From Ochromonas danica (lineage: Eukaryota > Sar > Chrysophyceae > Chromulinales > Chromulinaceae): a stretch of DNA of 64,000 bases. Shown piece after piece: positions 53,842 through 63,785 of the stretch. The stretch is from contig VKHL01000004.1 of the NCBI GenBank assembly GCA_015146655.1, forward strand, positions 310,001-374,000, in the 5' to 3' direction. Made by a program: the position numbers and the translations under genes. Under the pieces are notes generated by a model, which was not told where the DNA came from, did not search any database, and was given only the letters and a program-made list of their open reading frames with translations. Position 1 is the first letter of the stretch. Each line of letters begins with the position of its first letter.

Positions 53842-55977
53842 CTAAACAGCAGAAGGTTTTTCATCCAAAGCGGGCATTTGAACATTCTTTGTTAAGGAAC
53901 GACCATCTTCCGCTCGCTTAGCCAAACGAGGCCAGATTACAAAATGTAATATAGCTAATATGATCAAGCCAGCACCAAGGACAGAAAATACTACTGTAAC
54001 AACAACTAATGCAACATTCAAGCTATCCCCATTAGAGGAATCGTCGTCAGTAGTTGGAAGAACCCATGGCTCGAAGTCTTGAGAAATGGCCATACGATCC
54101 ACCACCTCATCCGTGGCGCTGTTGATTAACTCCCATGACAAATACGTTGAGTTCACTGCCGTCACTATCGCATAACCAAACAAATTGTTCCAATACTTCT
54201 CGCTCCAACTGTAATTCTTGCTCGCATAGTCAGGACCATTCCCTGCAGACCCCACCACCATCCACACCGTTGCATCTGGATCGTCATGATAATAGACGGC
54301 TTCTCCAGCCGAATTATAAATCAACTGTGCTGCCTGGATTACCTCATCTTGATACACTGCACTTTGACGTTGCATGTTGTGGAAATGACCTGAGAACGCT
54401 AGATTCACACGATACTTGAACAACAACGGTTCAATGTTCTCCTGCATTGCCTGCATACCTCCCACATCACTGCCCGCGGCGCACTGAGCACAATCCGTCT
54501 GGCCATAAGCTGGACAACAATAGTCAGAGTCCACATACATCGGACGATGACCAGAGAAGATCACCCAAGGAGTCACACTGCGATTTGTGTGCGCCAAGTC
54601 CAGCTCCAACCATTCATACTGAGGAGATCCTATCGTATAGTTGTGCTCAGTACTCATTCCGATGAAGTGAATCAGACCGATGTCGTAGCTCCACCATGGT
54701 ACATTTCGGGTCGCAGGGCTCGGCTCAGGCAACAGCTTCATCGTCGGGACTCCACACTCTCCAGCACTCGCATCGCCCAGATTCAACGACGCCGTTCCTG
54801 GCCAGTCACTCTCGTGGTTACCAACCGTACTCAGAAACAACGACCCACCCAATATCGGAGATACTTCATCCAAGAAGAAGTCCCAGCTCGCCATGTACCC
54901 ATCGGCGTACGAGATGTCTCCACTCAAAAACACTGCATCCACTTCCTGTAGACGCACACGCTCACCCAGAGACATCGACGTGTTCGCCGCTGGAGCGCAA
55001 GCCTCTTCCCACACCTGACTATCATATGAGCTGTCTGTCGATCCCACTCCCAAATCAGCCAACAAGGCCACTACCGTGGGACGGGAAGGAGGCTGCCTGC
55101 CTGCTCGAGGAGGCACCAGGAACTCTACTTCTTTACTCATCGTGCCATCCACACTGCCATCTCCAAATACATAGAAAATGCTCTTGCTGCTCAGATCCAA
55201 GTCCAAGATTCCGCTGATATTCACCTGGTGGATGCTGCCCAGATCCCTCCACCCGGTCGAGTTCGCGGGAGCGCCGCACATCTCCGACTGATTCACATGC
55301 ACTGTCGAAGCATTCACCACATATGAATAGACCTTCGATTGGGTTCCCCATTTCACTATAGGTTGACTGCTGTTAGCTGAGCTCCACAGCAGCTGATACA
55401 CGTTGGGATCGCCCGTGGGCAATATGCGGTTGCGGAGAGGCTCATTGATATCAGCGAAGTGGACGATGGTGTTCGAAGTCGCCACTTTCACTGGACTTGT
55501 CACGTCGTTCGTGAAGTAATAGAACTTAATACCTGCTCTCAAGTTCGTCATGTTGAAGGTTAGCTGAGCCACGCCACTGTTCAAGTAGTCGCCTGAACCA
55601 TCTTTGCAATAACCAAATTTCACTGGAGCAGACTCACTGATGTTGACATCTGGTGGACTGTAGGCTCCCACCCAGTCAGTGCTAGAGGGTGTGCTGGTGT
55701 TGAGGATGACAGTGACAATGTCGTCATTCTTGATGAGTGTTGGGGACACAGAAGAGATTTCATAATATTGTTCTGCATTTAGCTCCACCGCTTGGCGGAT
55801 AGTTTCGGGTTTTACTTTGTACAGATAGTTGACGGGAGTATCAATTACTCTTCTTTTTATCATGGTTGATTGCTTTTGAATGTTAAAGATTCTATTTTTG
55901 GTGGAGGCAAAGGAAGTCTTTCCGTCTGGGGTAGAGCATGGGGCGGGGCTTAACTTCACTCGCTCAAGTGACCTCAT
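53842..55977 (-). CDS. Purple acid phosphatase-like metallophosphoesterase, copy A
   Basis: Intronless frame of 711 aa. Metal-binding motifs of purple acid phosphatases in order: ADLG, GDISYADG, GNHES, SGHRPMYVDS and GHFHNMQR, covering all seven usual ligands. An N-terminal fibronectin-like domain precedes them (STPSSTDWVGAYSPP). A C-terminal helix (VALVVVTVVFSVLGAGLIILAILHFVIW) plus a basic tail makes a type I membrane-anchor layout. Such enzymes hydrolyse extracellular or vacuolar phosphate esters. Many NxS/T sites fit secretion, yet the frame shows no signal peptide. A start exon may lie upstream (beyond 55977), or the 5' end was altered. Bases 54036-55772 are an inverted near-identical copy of part of the gene at 58422-60449. 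Confidence 0.85.
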   Translation of the reverse strand: MRSLERVKLSPAPCSTPDGKTSFASTKNRIFNIQKQSTMIKRRVIDTPVNYLYKVKPETIRQAVELNAEQYYEISSVSPTLIKNDDIVTVILNTSTPSSTDWVGAYSPPDVNISESAPVKFGYCKDGSGDYLNSGVAQLTFNMTNLRAGIKFYYFTNDVTSPVKVATSNTIVHFADINEPLRNRILPTGDPNVYQLLWSSANSSQPIVKWGTQSKVYSYVVNASTVHVNQSEMCGAPANSTGWRDLGSIHQVNISGILDLDLSSKSIFYVFGDGSVDGTMSKEVEFLVPPRAGRQPPSRPTVVALLADLGVGSTDSSYDSQVWEEACAPAANTSMSLGERVRLQEVDAVFLSGDISYADGYMASWDFFLDEVSPILGGSLFLSTVGNHESDWPGTASLNLGDASAGECGVPTMKLLPEPSPATRNVPWWSYDIGLIHFIGMSTEHNYTIGSPQYEWLELDLAHTNRSVTPWVIFSGHRPMYVDSDYCCPAYGQTDCAQCAAGSDVGGMQAMQENIEPLLFKYRVNLAFSGHFHNMQRQSAVYQDEVIQAAQLIYNSAGEAVYYHDDPDATVWMVVGSAGNGPDYASKNYSWSEKYWNNLFGYAIVTAVNSTYLSWELINSATDEVVDRMAISQDFEPWVLPTTDDDSSNGDSLNVALVVVTVVFSVLGAGLIILAILHFVIWPRLAKRAEDGRSLTKNVQMPALDEKPSAV
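54036..55772 (-). repeat. Arm 1 of 1.74-kb inverted repeat
   Basis: Position x pairs with 114294 minus x in arm 2 across the whole arm without an indel: nine different antisense frames in both arms map with the same constant. I found three substitutions near the outer edge (around 55689-55741) and none by eye through the central 1.2 kb. Confidence 0.92.
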
Positions 55978-56539
55978 GAGCTCTGTTGAGCTGTAATGAG
56001 CTGAGACATTTGAATGGCTCGAGCTGTTGGGAATTCTTTACGCAAAGTGGTTCTAGCTATGTTCTTAGTTAATTATTAATTTTGGTAGATGTGGGTGCGG
56101 GTGTGTCTTATTAGATTTAAATCAGACCAATCTGTCTGTCTGTTGATAGGGTGGCAGCAAGATATACAGTATAATTAAGTTCTTGCACAACCATAAAGCC
56201 AGGGAATATATTGACATACAAAATAAAAATGAAAAACCAACAATAATGCGAATTACTGCCTCATTTTTGTGAAGTAACAAGTTTTTGCTGCACACCGAAC
56301 GGGCTCTAAAGTAAGTTGTACTAGTGTGGGAGTTGTACTCCCATATTACAACTACTACCTTCATTAATGATCTGATTGTCATTACTCCACATGTATTCTT
56401 CCCAGATAAACAGAAATCAAAAGAAACAAGGAACATGTGTTATCTAGGTAGTCTAGATACTTCAAAAAGAAATCGAAAGGACTGTCGAGTCAACGATCAA
56501 ATGAGGTTGATCGACTTGTAAAGCCTATCACCCTATGTA
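55978..56539. other. Convergent-side spacer, nothing recognised
   Basis: A 562-bp region between phosphatase copy A and the LRR-like gene. It contains AT-rich sequence and a small inverted repeat near 56326-56345 (GGGAGTTGTACTCCC). No gene. Confidence 0.45.
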
Positions 56540-58132
56540 TTATTTGCTGCATGTGATCCACCGATGAGATTTATTGTCGAAATAATAAGAGTCTCTCCAC
56601 CCAAAAGCTTTGATAGATCCCTCCTTCAGAGCAGAAGACCACGTCACCTTCTCATTCAAAAACAACCCATCCAACAACTCTCTCGAAATATATGCAGGCA
56701 CAACGAGCTGAACCGTGGTTAGATTAGAAAGCTTCGATATTACCTGAAGACTCTTCCATCCACAATGAACGACGAGTAACCTCTCCACTAACCGGCATGC
56801 CTTGAACAACTTACTCAAAGACTTATCAGAGAAGTAGTCGCCATCAATTTTGAGCTCCGTCAGCCTATTCGCATGCTTTGAGACGGCTGCCAAAGAAGCA
56901 TACGTGAACTCAGTGTTATCGTTTGGGAATAAATGAAATTCGTTCAAATGGGGAAGATCCTGGAGTATGGAGATCAAGGAGCTTTCTGAGGTGTTGAAAA
57001 CTTCTAGTTCAATGTCGTAAAGTTCCAACATGGACTTCAGATTCTTCACGCTATGATAGTTGTCTTCTCTAAGCCATAAAGTTACTCTCTTGTATTGTCT
57101 TCTGCTCAATGCATAAGATAAACAAATAGCCCAATCTTCATTGTGACCTTTCACCTCGATTGACAAAGACTTTGGATGTACCTCAATGATTCTATCAATA
57201 TTTCCAACACGCACATCCAGGAGATGTAGACACTGTTCATAGAGTCGTCGTAGAGTCTCTATGCTGCATGAGTTACAGTCATATGTTATAAAACGAGTCA
57301 AGCTTGGACAGGATGTTGCAACTGAGGCCACAAGATCTTCTCCATCAAAGGTTATGCCTTCACTACAAACATCCAGATCCTCCAACAAGCCACCTGATAA
57401 TGGGAGATAGGATATCAAAGAAGACAACGCCTGTGAAGGCTCACCTCTAAAAATGATGGTAAACTTCCTCAGGCGCATCTGATTCTTAATGAGGGTGGAT
57501 ACAACGAAATCCATGTCCACTTCATCGACATTGGAAATAGAGAGATCTCGTAAACTAGATGCATGCTTTGTGAGGAAGTTTGCTACCATCGCATTAATTT
57601 CATTATGTGTTTCGATATCCTGAAGAGAGATCTTAACAAGAGAGTTCTCTCTCAAATGCTCTACTAACACTGACAAGACTACATCACTATCCAAGTTACT
57701 CACGAACACTGTCACTCCCCTTAGATTAGGGCAATGACTCAAAAAGACAGATAGATTGCTCTTCACATTACTAATATCAAAGGAGTGTTGGTTATTACTC
57801 AATTTCGTAATCTGAATAGATCGTAGAACAGGACAGTAGGATTCCATGTCCAATACAGTCACAAGATCTTCCAAGACATTTAACCTAATAGGAAAGTCTT
57901 CCACACAGTACACCTTACGACTCTTCAACCACTCAAAAAATATCATCAACTTATTATCAGAAAATTTTGTAAATGTGGGTGATATCCTCAGGTCAGTTAA
58001 AGAAGTCAGCCACTCTTCTCGAATACCCTTCTCCGCACAGGCCACATCCAACCTTGGCACATCCTTCCATTCCAACCATTCTGAACATACACTATGAAGA
58101 ATATCTCTCGGAAACCGCCAGACAACACTCAT
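56540..58132 (-). CDS. F-box/LRR-like protein
   Basis: Intronless, 530 aa from the first ATG at 58132. The N-terminus (FPRDILHSVCSEWLEWKDVPRLDVAC) has the shape of an F-box-like helix set. The rest is irregular leucine-rich repeats with LxxLxI and Cys-Pro-x-Leu phrasing (CPNLRGVTVF, SSLRDLSISNVDE, CPSLTRFITYDC, ANRLTELKIDG, CRLVERLLVVHCG). Proteins like this usually bind a partner for ubiquitination or act as scaffolds; the partner is unknown. The gene sits alone inside the inverted phosphatase duplication, so it was either enclosed by it or carried along with it. Confidence 0.7.
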   Translation of the reverse strand: MSVVWRFPRDILHSVCSEWLEWKDVPRLDVACAEKGIREEWLTSLTDLRISPTFTKFSDNKLMIFFEWLKSRKVYCVEDFPIRLNVLEDLVTVLDMESYCPVLRSIQITKLSNNQHSFDISNVKSNLSVFLSHCPNLRGVTVFVSNLDSDVVLSVLVEHLRENSLVKISLQDIETHNEINAMVANFLTKHASSLRDLSISNVDEVDMDFVVSTLIKNQMRLRKFTIIFRGEPSQALSSLISYLPLSGGLLEDLDVCSEGITFDGEDLVASVATSCPSLTRFITYDCNSCSIETLRRLYEQCLHLLDVRVGNIDRIIEVHPKSLSIEVKGHNEDWAICLSYALSRRQYKRVTLWLREDNYHSVKNLKSMLELYDIELEVFNTSESSLISILQDLPHLNEFHLFPNDNTEFTYASLAAVSKHANRLTELKIDGDYFSDKSLSKLFKACRLVERLLVVHCGWKSLQVISKLSNLTTVQLVVPAYISRELLDGLFLNEKVTWSSALKEGSIKAFGWRDSYYFDNKSHRWITCSK

Positions 58133-58421
58133 CACTTCTCAACAAGAACAACTATAACAACAGTGGTCGACTAACTCCTGGAATGGACAATTCTGTGCAA
58201 GGCAGACTAGGGACCCCTAATCAATAATGAGAGGTCACGAGATCTCCTCCGGCTGGGGCTGTCCGGGGTTGAAGGTTTGCGGCGGGGTCGGACAGTCTCT
58301 TTTCCACATGGGTTGCCCATATGGGAGGGTTAACTTAACTCGATTGCCAACCAAAAAACAGAAAACAAAGTCCAAGTTCCAAGTTCAAACAGATAAATTG
58401 GCTATTATCATCATCAACATA

Positions 58422-60449
58422 ATGAACAATCGTTATAACCGAAGAGGAGGAATCATATCACAGCGTTATATAAGCTTTATAGACCCACATCAAATAAAAG
58501 TAAATTATGTTCCATTGGAGGGACAATATTATGAAATCTCTTCTGTCTCCCCAACACTCATCAAGAATAACGACATTGTCACTGTCACCCTCAACACCAG
58601 CACACCCTCTAGCACTGACTGGGTGGGAGCCTACAGTCCACCAGATGTCAACATCAGTGAGTCTGCTCCAGTGAAATTTGGTTATTGCAAAGATGGTTCA
58701 GGCGACTACTTGAACAGTGGCGTGGCTCAGCTAACCTTCAACATGACGAACTTGAGAGCAGGTATTAAGTTCTATTACTTCACGAACGACGTGACAAGTC
58801 CAGTGAAAGTGGCGACTTCGAACACCATCGTCCACTTCGCTGATATCAATGAGCCTCTCCGCAACCGCATATTGCCCACGGGCGATCCCAACGTGTATCA
58901 GCTGCTGTGGAGCTCAGCTAACAGCAGTCAACCTATAGTGAAATGGGGAACCCAATCGAAGGTCTATTCATATGTGGTGAATGCTTCGACAGTGCATGTG
59001 AATCAGTCGGAGATGTGCGGCGCTCCCGCGAACTCGACCGGGTGGAGGGATCTGGGCAGCATCCACCAGGTGAATATCAGCGGAATCTTGGACTTGGATC
59101 TGAGCAGCAAGAGCATTTTCTATGTATTTGGAGATGGCAGTGTGGATGGCACGATGAGTAAAGAAGTAGAGTTCCTGGTGCCTCCTCGAGCAGGCAGGCA
59201 GCCTCCTTCCCGTCCCACGGTAGTGGCCTTGTTGGCTGATTTGGGAGTGGGATCGACAGACAGCTCATATGATAGTCAGGTGTGGGAAGAGGCTTGCGCT
59301 CCAGCGGCGAACACGTCGATGTCTCTGGGTGAGCGTGTGCGTCTACAGGAAGTGGATGCAGTGTTTTTGAGTGGAGACATCTCGTACGCCGATGGGTACA
59401 TGGCGAGCTGGGACTTCTTCTTGGATGAAGTATCTCCGATATTGGGTGGGTCGTTGTTTCTGAGTACGGTTGGTAACCACGAGAGTGACTGGCCAGGAAC
59501 GGCGTCGTTGAATCTGGGCGATGCGAGTGCTGGAGAGTGTGGAGTCCCGACGATGAAGCTGTTGCCTGAGCCGAGCCCTGCGACCCGAAATGTACCATGG
59601 TGGAGCTACGACATCGGTCTGATTCACTTCATCGGAATGAGTACTGAGCACAACTATACGATAGGATCTCCTCAGTATGAATGGTTGGAGCTGGACTTGG
59701 CGCACACAAATCGCAGTGTGACTCCTTGGGTGATCTTCTCTGGTCATCGTCCGATGTATGTGGACTCTGACTATTGTTGTCCAGCTTATGGCCAGACGGA
59801 TTGTGCTCAGTGCGCCGCGGGCAGTGATGTGGGAGGTATGCAGGCAATGCAGGAGAACATTGAACCGTTGTTGTTCAAGTATCGTGTGAATCTAGCGTTC
59901 TCAGGTCATTTCCACAACATGCAACGTCAAAGTGCAGTGTATCAAGATGAGGTAATCCAGGCAGCACAGTTGATTTATAATTCGGCTGGAGAAGCCGTCT
60001 ATTATCATGACGATCCAGATGCAACGGTGTGGATGGTGGTGGGGTCTGCAGGGAATGGTCCTGACTATGCGAGCAAGAATTACAGTTGGAGCGAGAAGTA
60101 TTGGAACAATTTGTTTGGTTATGCGATAGTGACGGCAGTGAACTCAACGTATTTGTCATGGGAGTTAATCAACAGCGCAACGGATGAGGTGGTGGATCGT
60201 ATGGCCATTTCTCAAGACTTCGAGCCATGGGTTCTTCCAACTACTGGCGATGATTTGTTTGGTCAAATAGTTTCACATGGTTCATCAGTATATTTTATTT
60301 TTGTGGCTGTTGTGGTTGTTTGGTTTTTGTTTGTATTCTGGTGTAGGGTTCGTTGGAGTTGTTGTATTTCTGCTTGGTTTGAGTGCTTTGTTGACAGAGG
60401 AAGTCTAGAAGAGCGACAAAGTTTGTTGAAAGTACTAGAGCAAGTGTGA
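58422..60449 (+). CDS. Purple acid phosphatase-like, copy B (chimeric ends)
   Basis: From the ATG at 58422 (MNNRYNRRGG) this gives 675 aa; the frame is also open to an ATG at 58227. Bases 58522-60258 are the inverted duplicate of copy A, with all five phosphatase motifs. Outside that block both ends differ. The first 33 residues (ISFIDPHQIKVNYVPLEG) and last 65 (LFGQIVSHGSSVYFIFVAVVVVWFLF...) are unrelated to copy A. The tail still holds a hydrophobic helix, but its Phe/Val/Trp richness and Cys content look like translated AT/T-rich non-coding DNA. No signal peptide is visible. It may be an active intracellular variant or a duplicate fragment with fortuitous ends. Confidence 0.68.
   Translation: MNNRYNRRGGIISQRYISFIDPHQIKVNYVPLEGQYYEISSVSPTLIKNNDIVTVTLNTSTPSSTDWVGAYSPPDVNISESAPVKFGYCKDGSGDYLNSGVAQLTFNMTNLRAGIKFYYFTNDVTSPVKVATSNTIVHFADINEPLRNRILPTGDPNVYQLLWSSANSSQPIVKWGTQSKVYSYVVNASTVHVNQSEMCGAPANSTGWRDLGSIHQVNISGILDLDLSSKSIFYVFGDGSVDGTMSKEVEFLVPPRAGRQPPSRPTVVALLADLGVGSTDSSYDSQVWEEACAPAANTSMSLGERVRLQEVDAVFLSGDISYADGYMASWDFFLDEVSPILGGSLFLSTVGNHESDWPGTASLNLGDASAGECGVPTMKLLPEPSPATRNVPWWSYDIGLIHFIGMSTEHNYTIGSPQYEWLELDLAHTNRSVTPWVIFSGHRPMYVDSDYCCPAYGQTDCAQCAAGSDVGGMQAMQENIEPLLFKYRVNLAFSGHFHNMQRQSAVYQDEVIQAAQLIYNSAGEAVYYHDDPDATVWMVVGSAGNGPDYASKNYSWSEKYWNNLFGYAIVTAVNSTYLSWELINSATDEVVDRMAISQDFEPWVLPTTGDDLFGQIVSHGSSVYFIFVAVVVVWFLFVFWCRVRWSCCISAWFECFVDRGSLEERQSLLKVLEQV
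58522..60258 (+). repeat. Arm 2 of 1.74-kb inverted repeat
   Basis: Mirror of 54036-55772, separated by a 2749-bp spacer that contains the LRR-like gene. Homology begins at ACAATATTATGAAATCTC and ends just after CTTCCAACTACTG. Confidence 0.92.
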
Positions 60450-60564
60450 TTTCATATGTATCACCTTTATTGTTTTTGTTTAAGCATATCATGTATGATG
60501 CTCGCACACACAGGGTAATTAGAGCAGAGGAGGAACTGTTTGATAGAGGAAGTAATGACAGCTT

Positions 60565-62664
60565 TTACACCATGCGTCTAACTTTGGCAACAGGAGAGCC
60601 GGGCAATGGAGCAGGAGGTTTCATCACCATCTCTTGGCCTTCCACAGTCTTGCGCTTTGTAGTGGTAGCTGGAGAGTAAATATGAGCAATCTCTTCACGG
60701 AGAGCAATCTCATGCTCACGCCAAAGCTCTCCAGCTTCTTTCAAACTCTCCCTTCTACCAGCAGCAACGGCTGCAAAAGCAAAGAAAGGAGGAGAAGGTC
60801 TGTTGGGTCTAGATTTAAATTCAGGATGGAATTGTGTGCCAAAATAGAAAGGATGATCTTCCACAGCTAATTCTGCAATGACCATACGAACACCATTCTC
60901 ACCTGTACCAGTAAAACGCAATCCAGCATTTTCCAGTCTTTCAACATAACTAGGATTAATCTCATAACGATGACGATGTCTTTCCATAATTTCTGTGTTT
61001 TCTCCTTCATTTTCAATATCATCAAAAGCATAAATTTCTGCTGCCAATGAAAGCTTCTTGGAGTCAGTAGATAAGACCTTCTTGATAACAGTTGATCGTG
61101 CACCAAGTCTCATAGTACCACCCATCTCATTTTGATTGATTTCAGGCATAAAGATCACAACAGGATCAGGACTTTGCTCTTCAAACTCAGCACTATTGGC
61201 TTTGGCCAGTCCTAGCACATGACGAGCATATTCAATAACCATAATCTGCATTCCCAAACAAATACCTAAATAAGGAATCTTATTCTCACGGGCATACTTG
61301 GCAGCAATAATCTTGCCTTCAACACCACGAATACCAAATCCACCAGGAACAAGAATACCTTTGGCAGTACGAAGAATTTCCCAAGCAGATTCATATTGTT
61401 GTGGATTAGTAGCTTTGGTACCATCTTCCAAGTCAGAAGCTTCTACCCATTTCATTACAATATCAACCTTGAGATGAATAGAGCTATGCTTAAGAGCTTT
61501 AGACAGAGAAAGATAGGAATCTTGCATTTCAACATATTTTCCAACAATAGCAATTTCAACCTTTTCTGTCAAATTATCCACCACATGTGCCATAGCCGAC
61601 CAAGCAGTAAGATTAGGTTCATCCGTCATACGTTCTAAATTTAATGCCTTCTTGATAATAGCAGGTAAACCTTGCTTGGTAAGAATTAATGGGACATGGT
61701 AGATATTGCTCACATCATAGACTGAGATGATATTGCATACTGGGACTTGACAGAAAGTACTAATCTTCTGCTTGGCACCTAAACTAATTTCTTTTCCTGA
61801 TCGACAGACAATAATATCAGGAGAAAGACCTACAGCACGTAATTCACGTACACTATGTTGTGTAGGTTTAGATTTTTGTTCACCATCTCCACCCACAGCT
61901 GGTACAAGACTGACATGTACTAATAGAATATTTTCACGACCTACAACGAATTGGAATTGACGAATCGCTTCTAAGAAAACCATAGATTCAATATCACCCA
62001 CTGTTCCACCTACTTCAACAAGGCAGACATCAGGACTTAATCCTGTACCATCAACAGGAATCTTTGAAACTTCTTTTAACCATGATTGAATCATATCAGT
62101 AGCATGAGGAACGATTTGAACAGTCTTTCCAAGATAGTCACCACGTCTTTCTCTTTTAATCACCTAGACAAAAACATATCATAATAACAATGATGATGAT
62201 GATGACGACGATATGATGATATTTACACTGTAATAGTTTAGTACAGTACCTCCTTATAGACTTTGCCAGAGGTAACATTATGTTTTGAAGTCAAAGTGAT
62301 GTCCAAGAATCTGCACAAAAAGCCATCATACAGACTATTAGTCTATTCTTTGTGGAGAACATGAACTGGTAGCAGCACCCCAGCACCTATATTTGACCAC
62401 TGGACTAGTATAGTACAGTAAGATGAGACTCACTAACCTTTCATAATTGCCAAGATCCAAGTCAGTCTCTCCACCATCATCCAAAACAAAAGTTTCTCCA
62501 TGCTCAAAAGGTGACATAGTACCAGCATCAACATTGAGGTAAGGGTCAATCTTAATCGAAGTCACACGTAAACCAGATGACTTTAATAATCGACCAATGG
62601 AACTAATAGTAATTCCTTTACCCAGTCCACTTACGACACCACCAGTAACAACGATATATTTCAT
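60565..62664 (-). CDS. CTP synthase
   Basis: Three exons (62664-62438, 62310-62250, 62163-60565), introns of 127 and 86 bp, 628 aa. It makes CTP from UTP, ATP and glutamine. The synthetase domain starts [18 protein letters not shown] and includes [16 protein letters not shown] and, across splices, [16 protein letters not shown] and [15 protein letters not shown]. The glutaminase half has [25 protein letters not shown] (catalytic Cys) and [13 protein letters not shown] (His-Glu of the triad). Length is slightly above the usual 550-590, from an insert near residue 395 and a C-terminal extension ([17 protein letters not shown]). It ends 115 bp after the phosphatase copy B stop, convergent. Confidence 0.96.
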
Positions 62665-63080
62665 TCTATTATGAAGAAGAAGATGAAGACAAAGTGTGAT
62701 AAGGACGACTCAACTCTGGGAACGGTCAAGAAAGAATGCAAGGCAAACAAAGGAATGGAGAGCAAACTCCTGTCCCTACACATTCCTCAAAACTCGCAAA
62801 AGAAGACTTTGAAAGTATACATATTCTATTTTAAAACCATGGTTTCTTGCATGCAATACAGATACTAACTACCAGTGCATTGCAGACAGGGAGTAAATAT
62901 TTACACTAACTGTGAGTACAGGATTATTTCGAAGAAAGCATTGGGGGATTCATATACCCACAAAACCACAAGATTGTAATCGAGCTACTCACTCACTAAA
63001 CAGCCTATAAAATATTGACAGACAGTTTACTTCACAAATCCACGGCCAAGATAATCATCCCATTGGTGGGGAAGTTGGAA
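62665..63080. other. Intergenic, nothing recognised
   Basis: A 416-bp spacer upstream of CTP synthase and downstream of the last gene, both on the minus strand. A Lys-rich plus-strand frame (62671-62868) looks like chance. Confidence 0.5.
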
Positions 63081-63785
63081 TTAAATGAAATCTCCCAAGT
63101 AGGTGACTTGAAGAAAGGTCAGGACATAGTATCCAATGAGTGGAGTGAGAATAGATGCAAAGCCACCCAAGGTGAGCATGCCAGCTGCAGATCCCCAGAA
63201 CAATCGAGAAGAGAGACTATGATGCTTATTGTAATAAGCATGTCGATTATGCTCTTCACAGTGTAAAGGAACAGTCTCTGGTGCATAAACATAGAGCTGC
63301 ATAGGGTCGGCAGATGGATCGTACTCTTCTTCACAAGCACTTCCTTCTGTATCCACACCAGAAGCCAAACCATCAACAAAAGGATAGCTACTATATTCAG
63401 TTTCCTCGGTATCCGAATCAGCTGAGTCCACTGAAGGCGTATTGCTTTTCATCGAAGCAGAGGTCATACAACTGATATAGTCGGGATCATCCATTCCACT
63501 TTGATAAAGTTTTCTTCGTGCTTCTCGGAAAGGAATACTGTGGAAGACCGCGTAGAGTCGAACTTCTTTAAAGGAAGATTGTTGAAAGAGTAAGTAATCT
63601 TGTCTCTTCCACCAGAAATCACAACCTGACTCTTGAATATCTGTTCGACTTGGAGTAAGAACTACTTCAACTTCTTCATTGAATCGAATACGAGGAAGAT
63701 GAAGAGATTCAGGAGGAAGAAAAGAGGGCATCAGTTCTTCATCGGGATCTTCTATATAATCAGAACTACTCAGAATATCCAACAT
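63081..63785 (-). CDS. Hypothetical protein with C-terminal membrane helix
   Basis: Intronless, 234 aa from the ATG at 63785. The N-terminal half has IRFNEEVEVVLTPSR, then WWKRQDYLLFQQSSFKEVRLYA, a 'beta strand, then Trp-Trp, then Phe-x-x-Glu' arrangement I associate with an uncharacterised module common in stramenopile proteins, from memory only. An acidic Ser/Asp/Glu-rich linker follows (about residues 115-160). A hydrophobic C-terminus (LFWGSAAGMLTLGGFASILTPLIGYYVLTFL) makes a hairpin or tail anchor possible. The function is unknown. Confidence 0.6.
   Translation of the reverse strand: MLDILSSSDYIEDPDEELMPSFLPPESLHLPRIRFNEEVEVVLTPSRTDIQESGCDFWWKRQDYLLFQQSSFKEVRLYAVFHSIPFREARRKLYQSGMDDPDYISCMTSASMKSNTPSVDSADSDTEETEYSSYPFVDGLASGVDTEGSACEEEYDPSADPMQLYVYAPETVPLHCEEHNRHAYYNKHHSLSSRLFWGSAAGMLTLGGFASILTPLIGYYVLTFLQVTYLGDFI

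Noticed and set aside
54135-55351. Several long antisense frames inside both phosphatase copies (72-173 codons)
   Set aside because: They are shadows of the GC-rich catalytic coding strand and occur identically in both arms because the DNA is duplicated; no start context or domain supports them.
58227-58421. N-terminal 65-residue extension of phosphatase copy B
   Set aside because: It looks like translated non-coding sequence (Gly/Cys-rich then Lys-rich), so I use the downstream ATG at 58422, although neither start gives a signal peptide.
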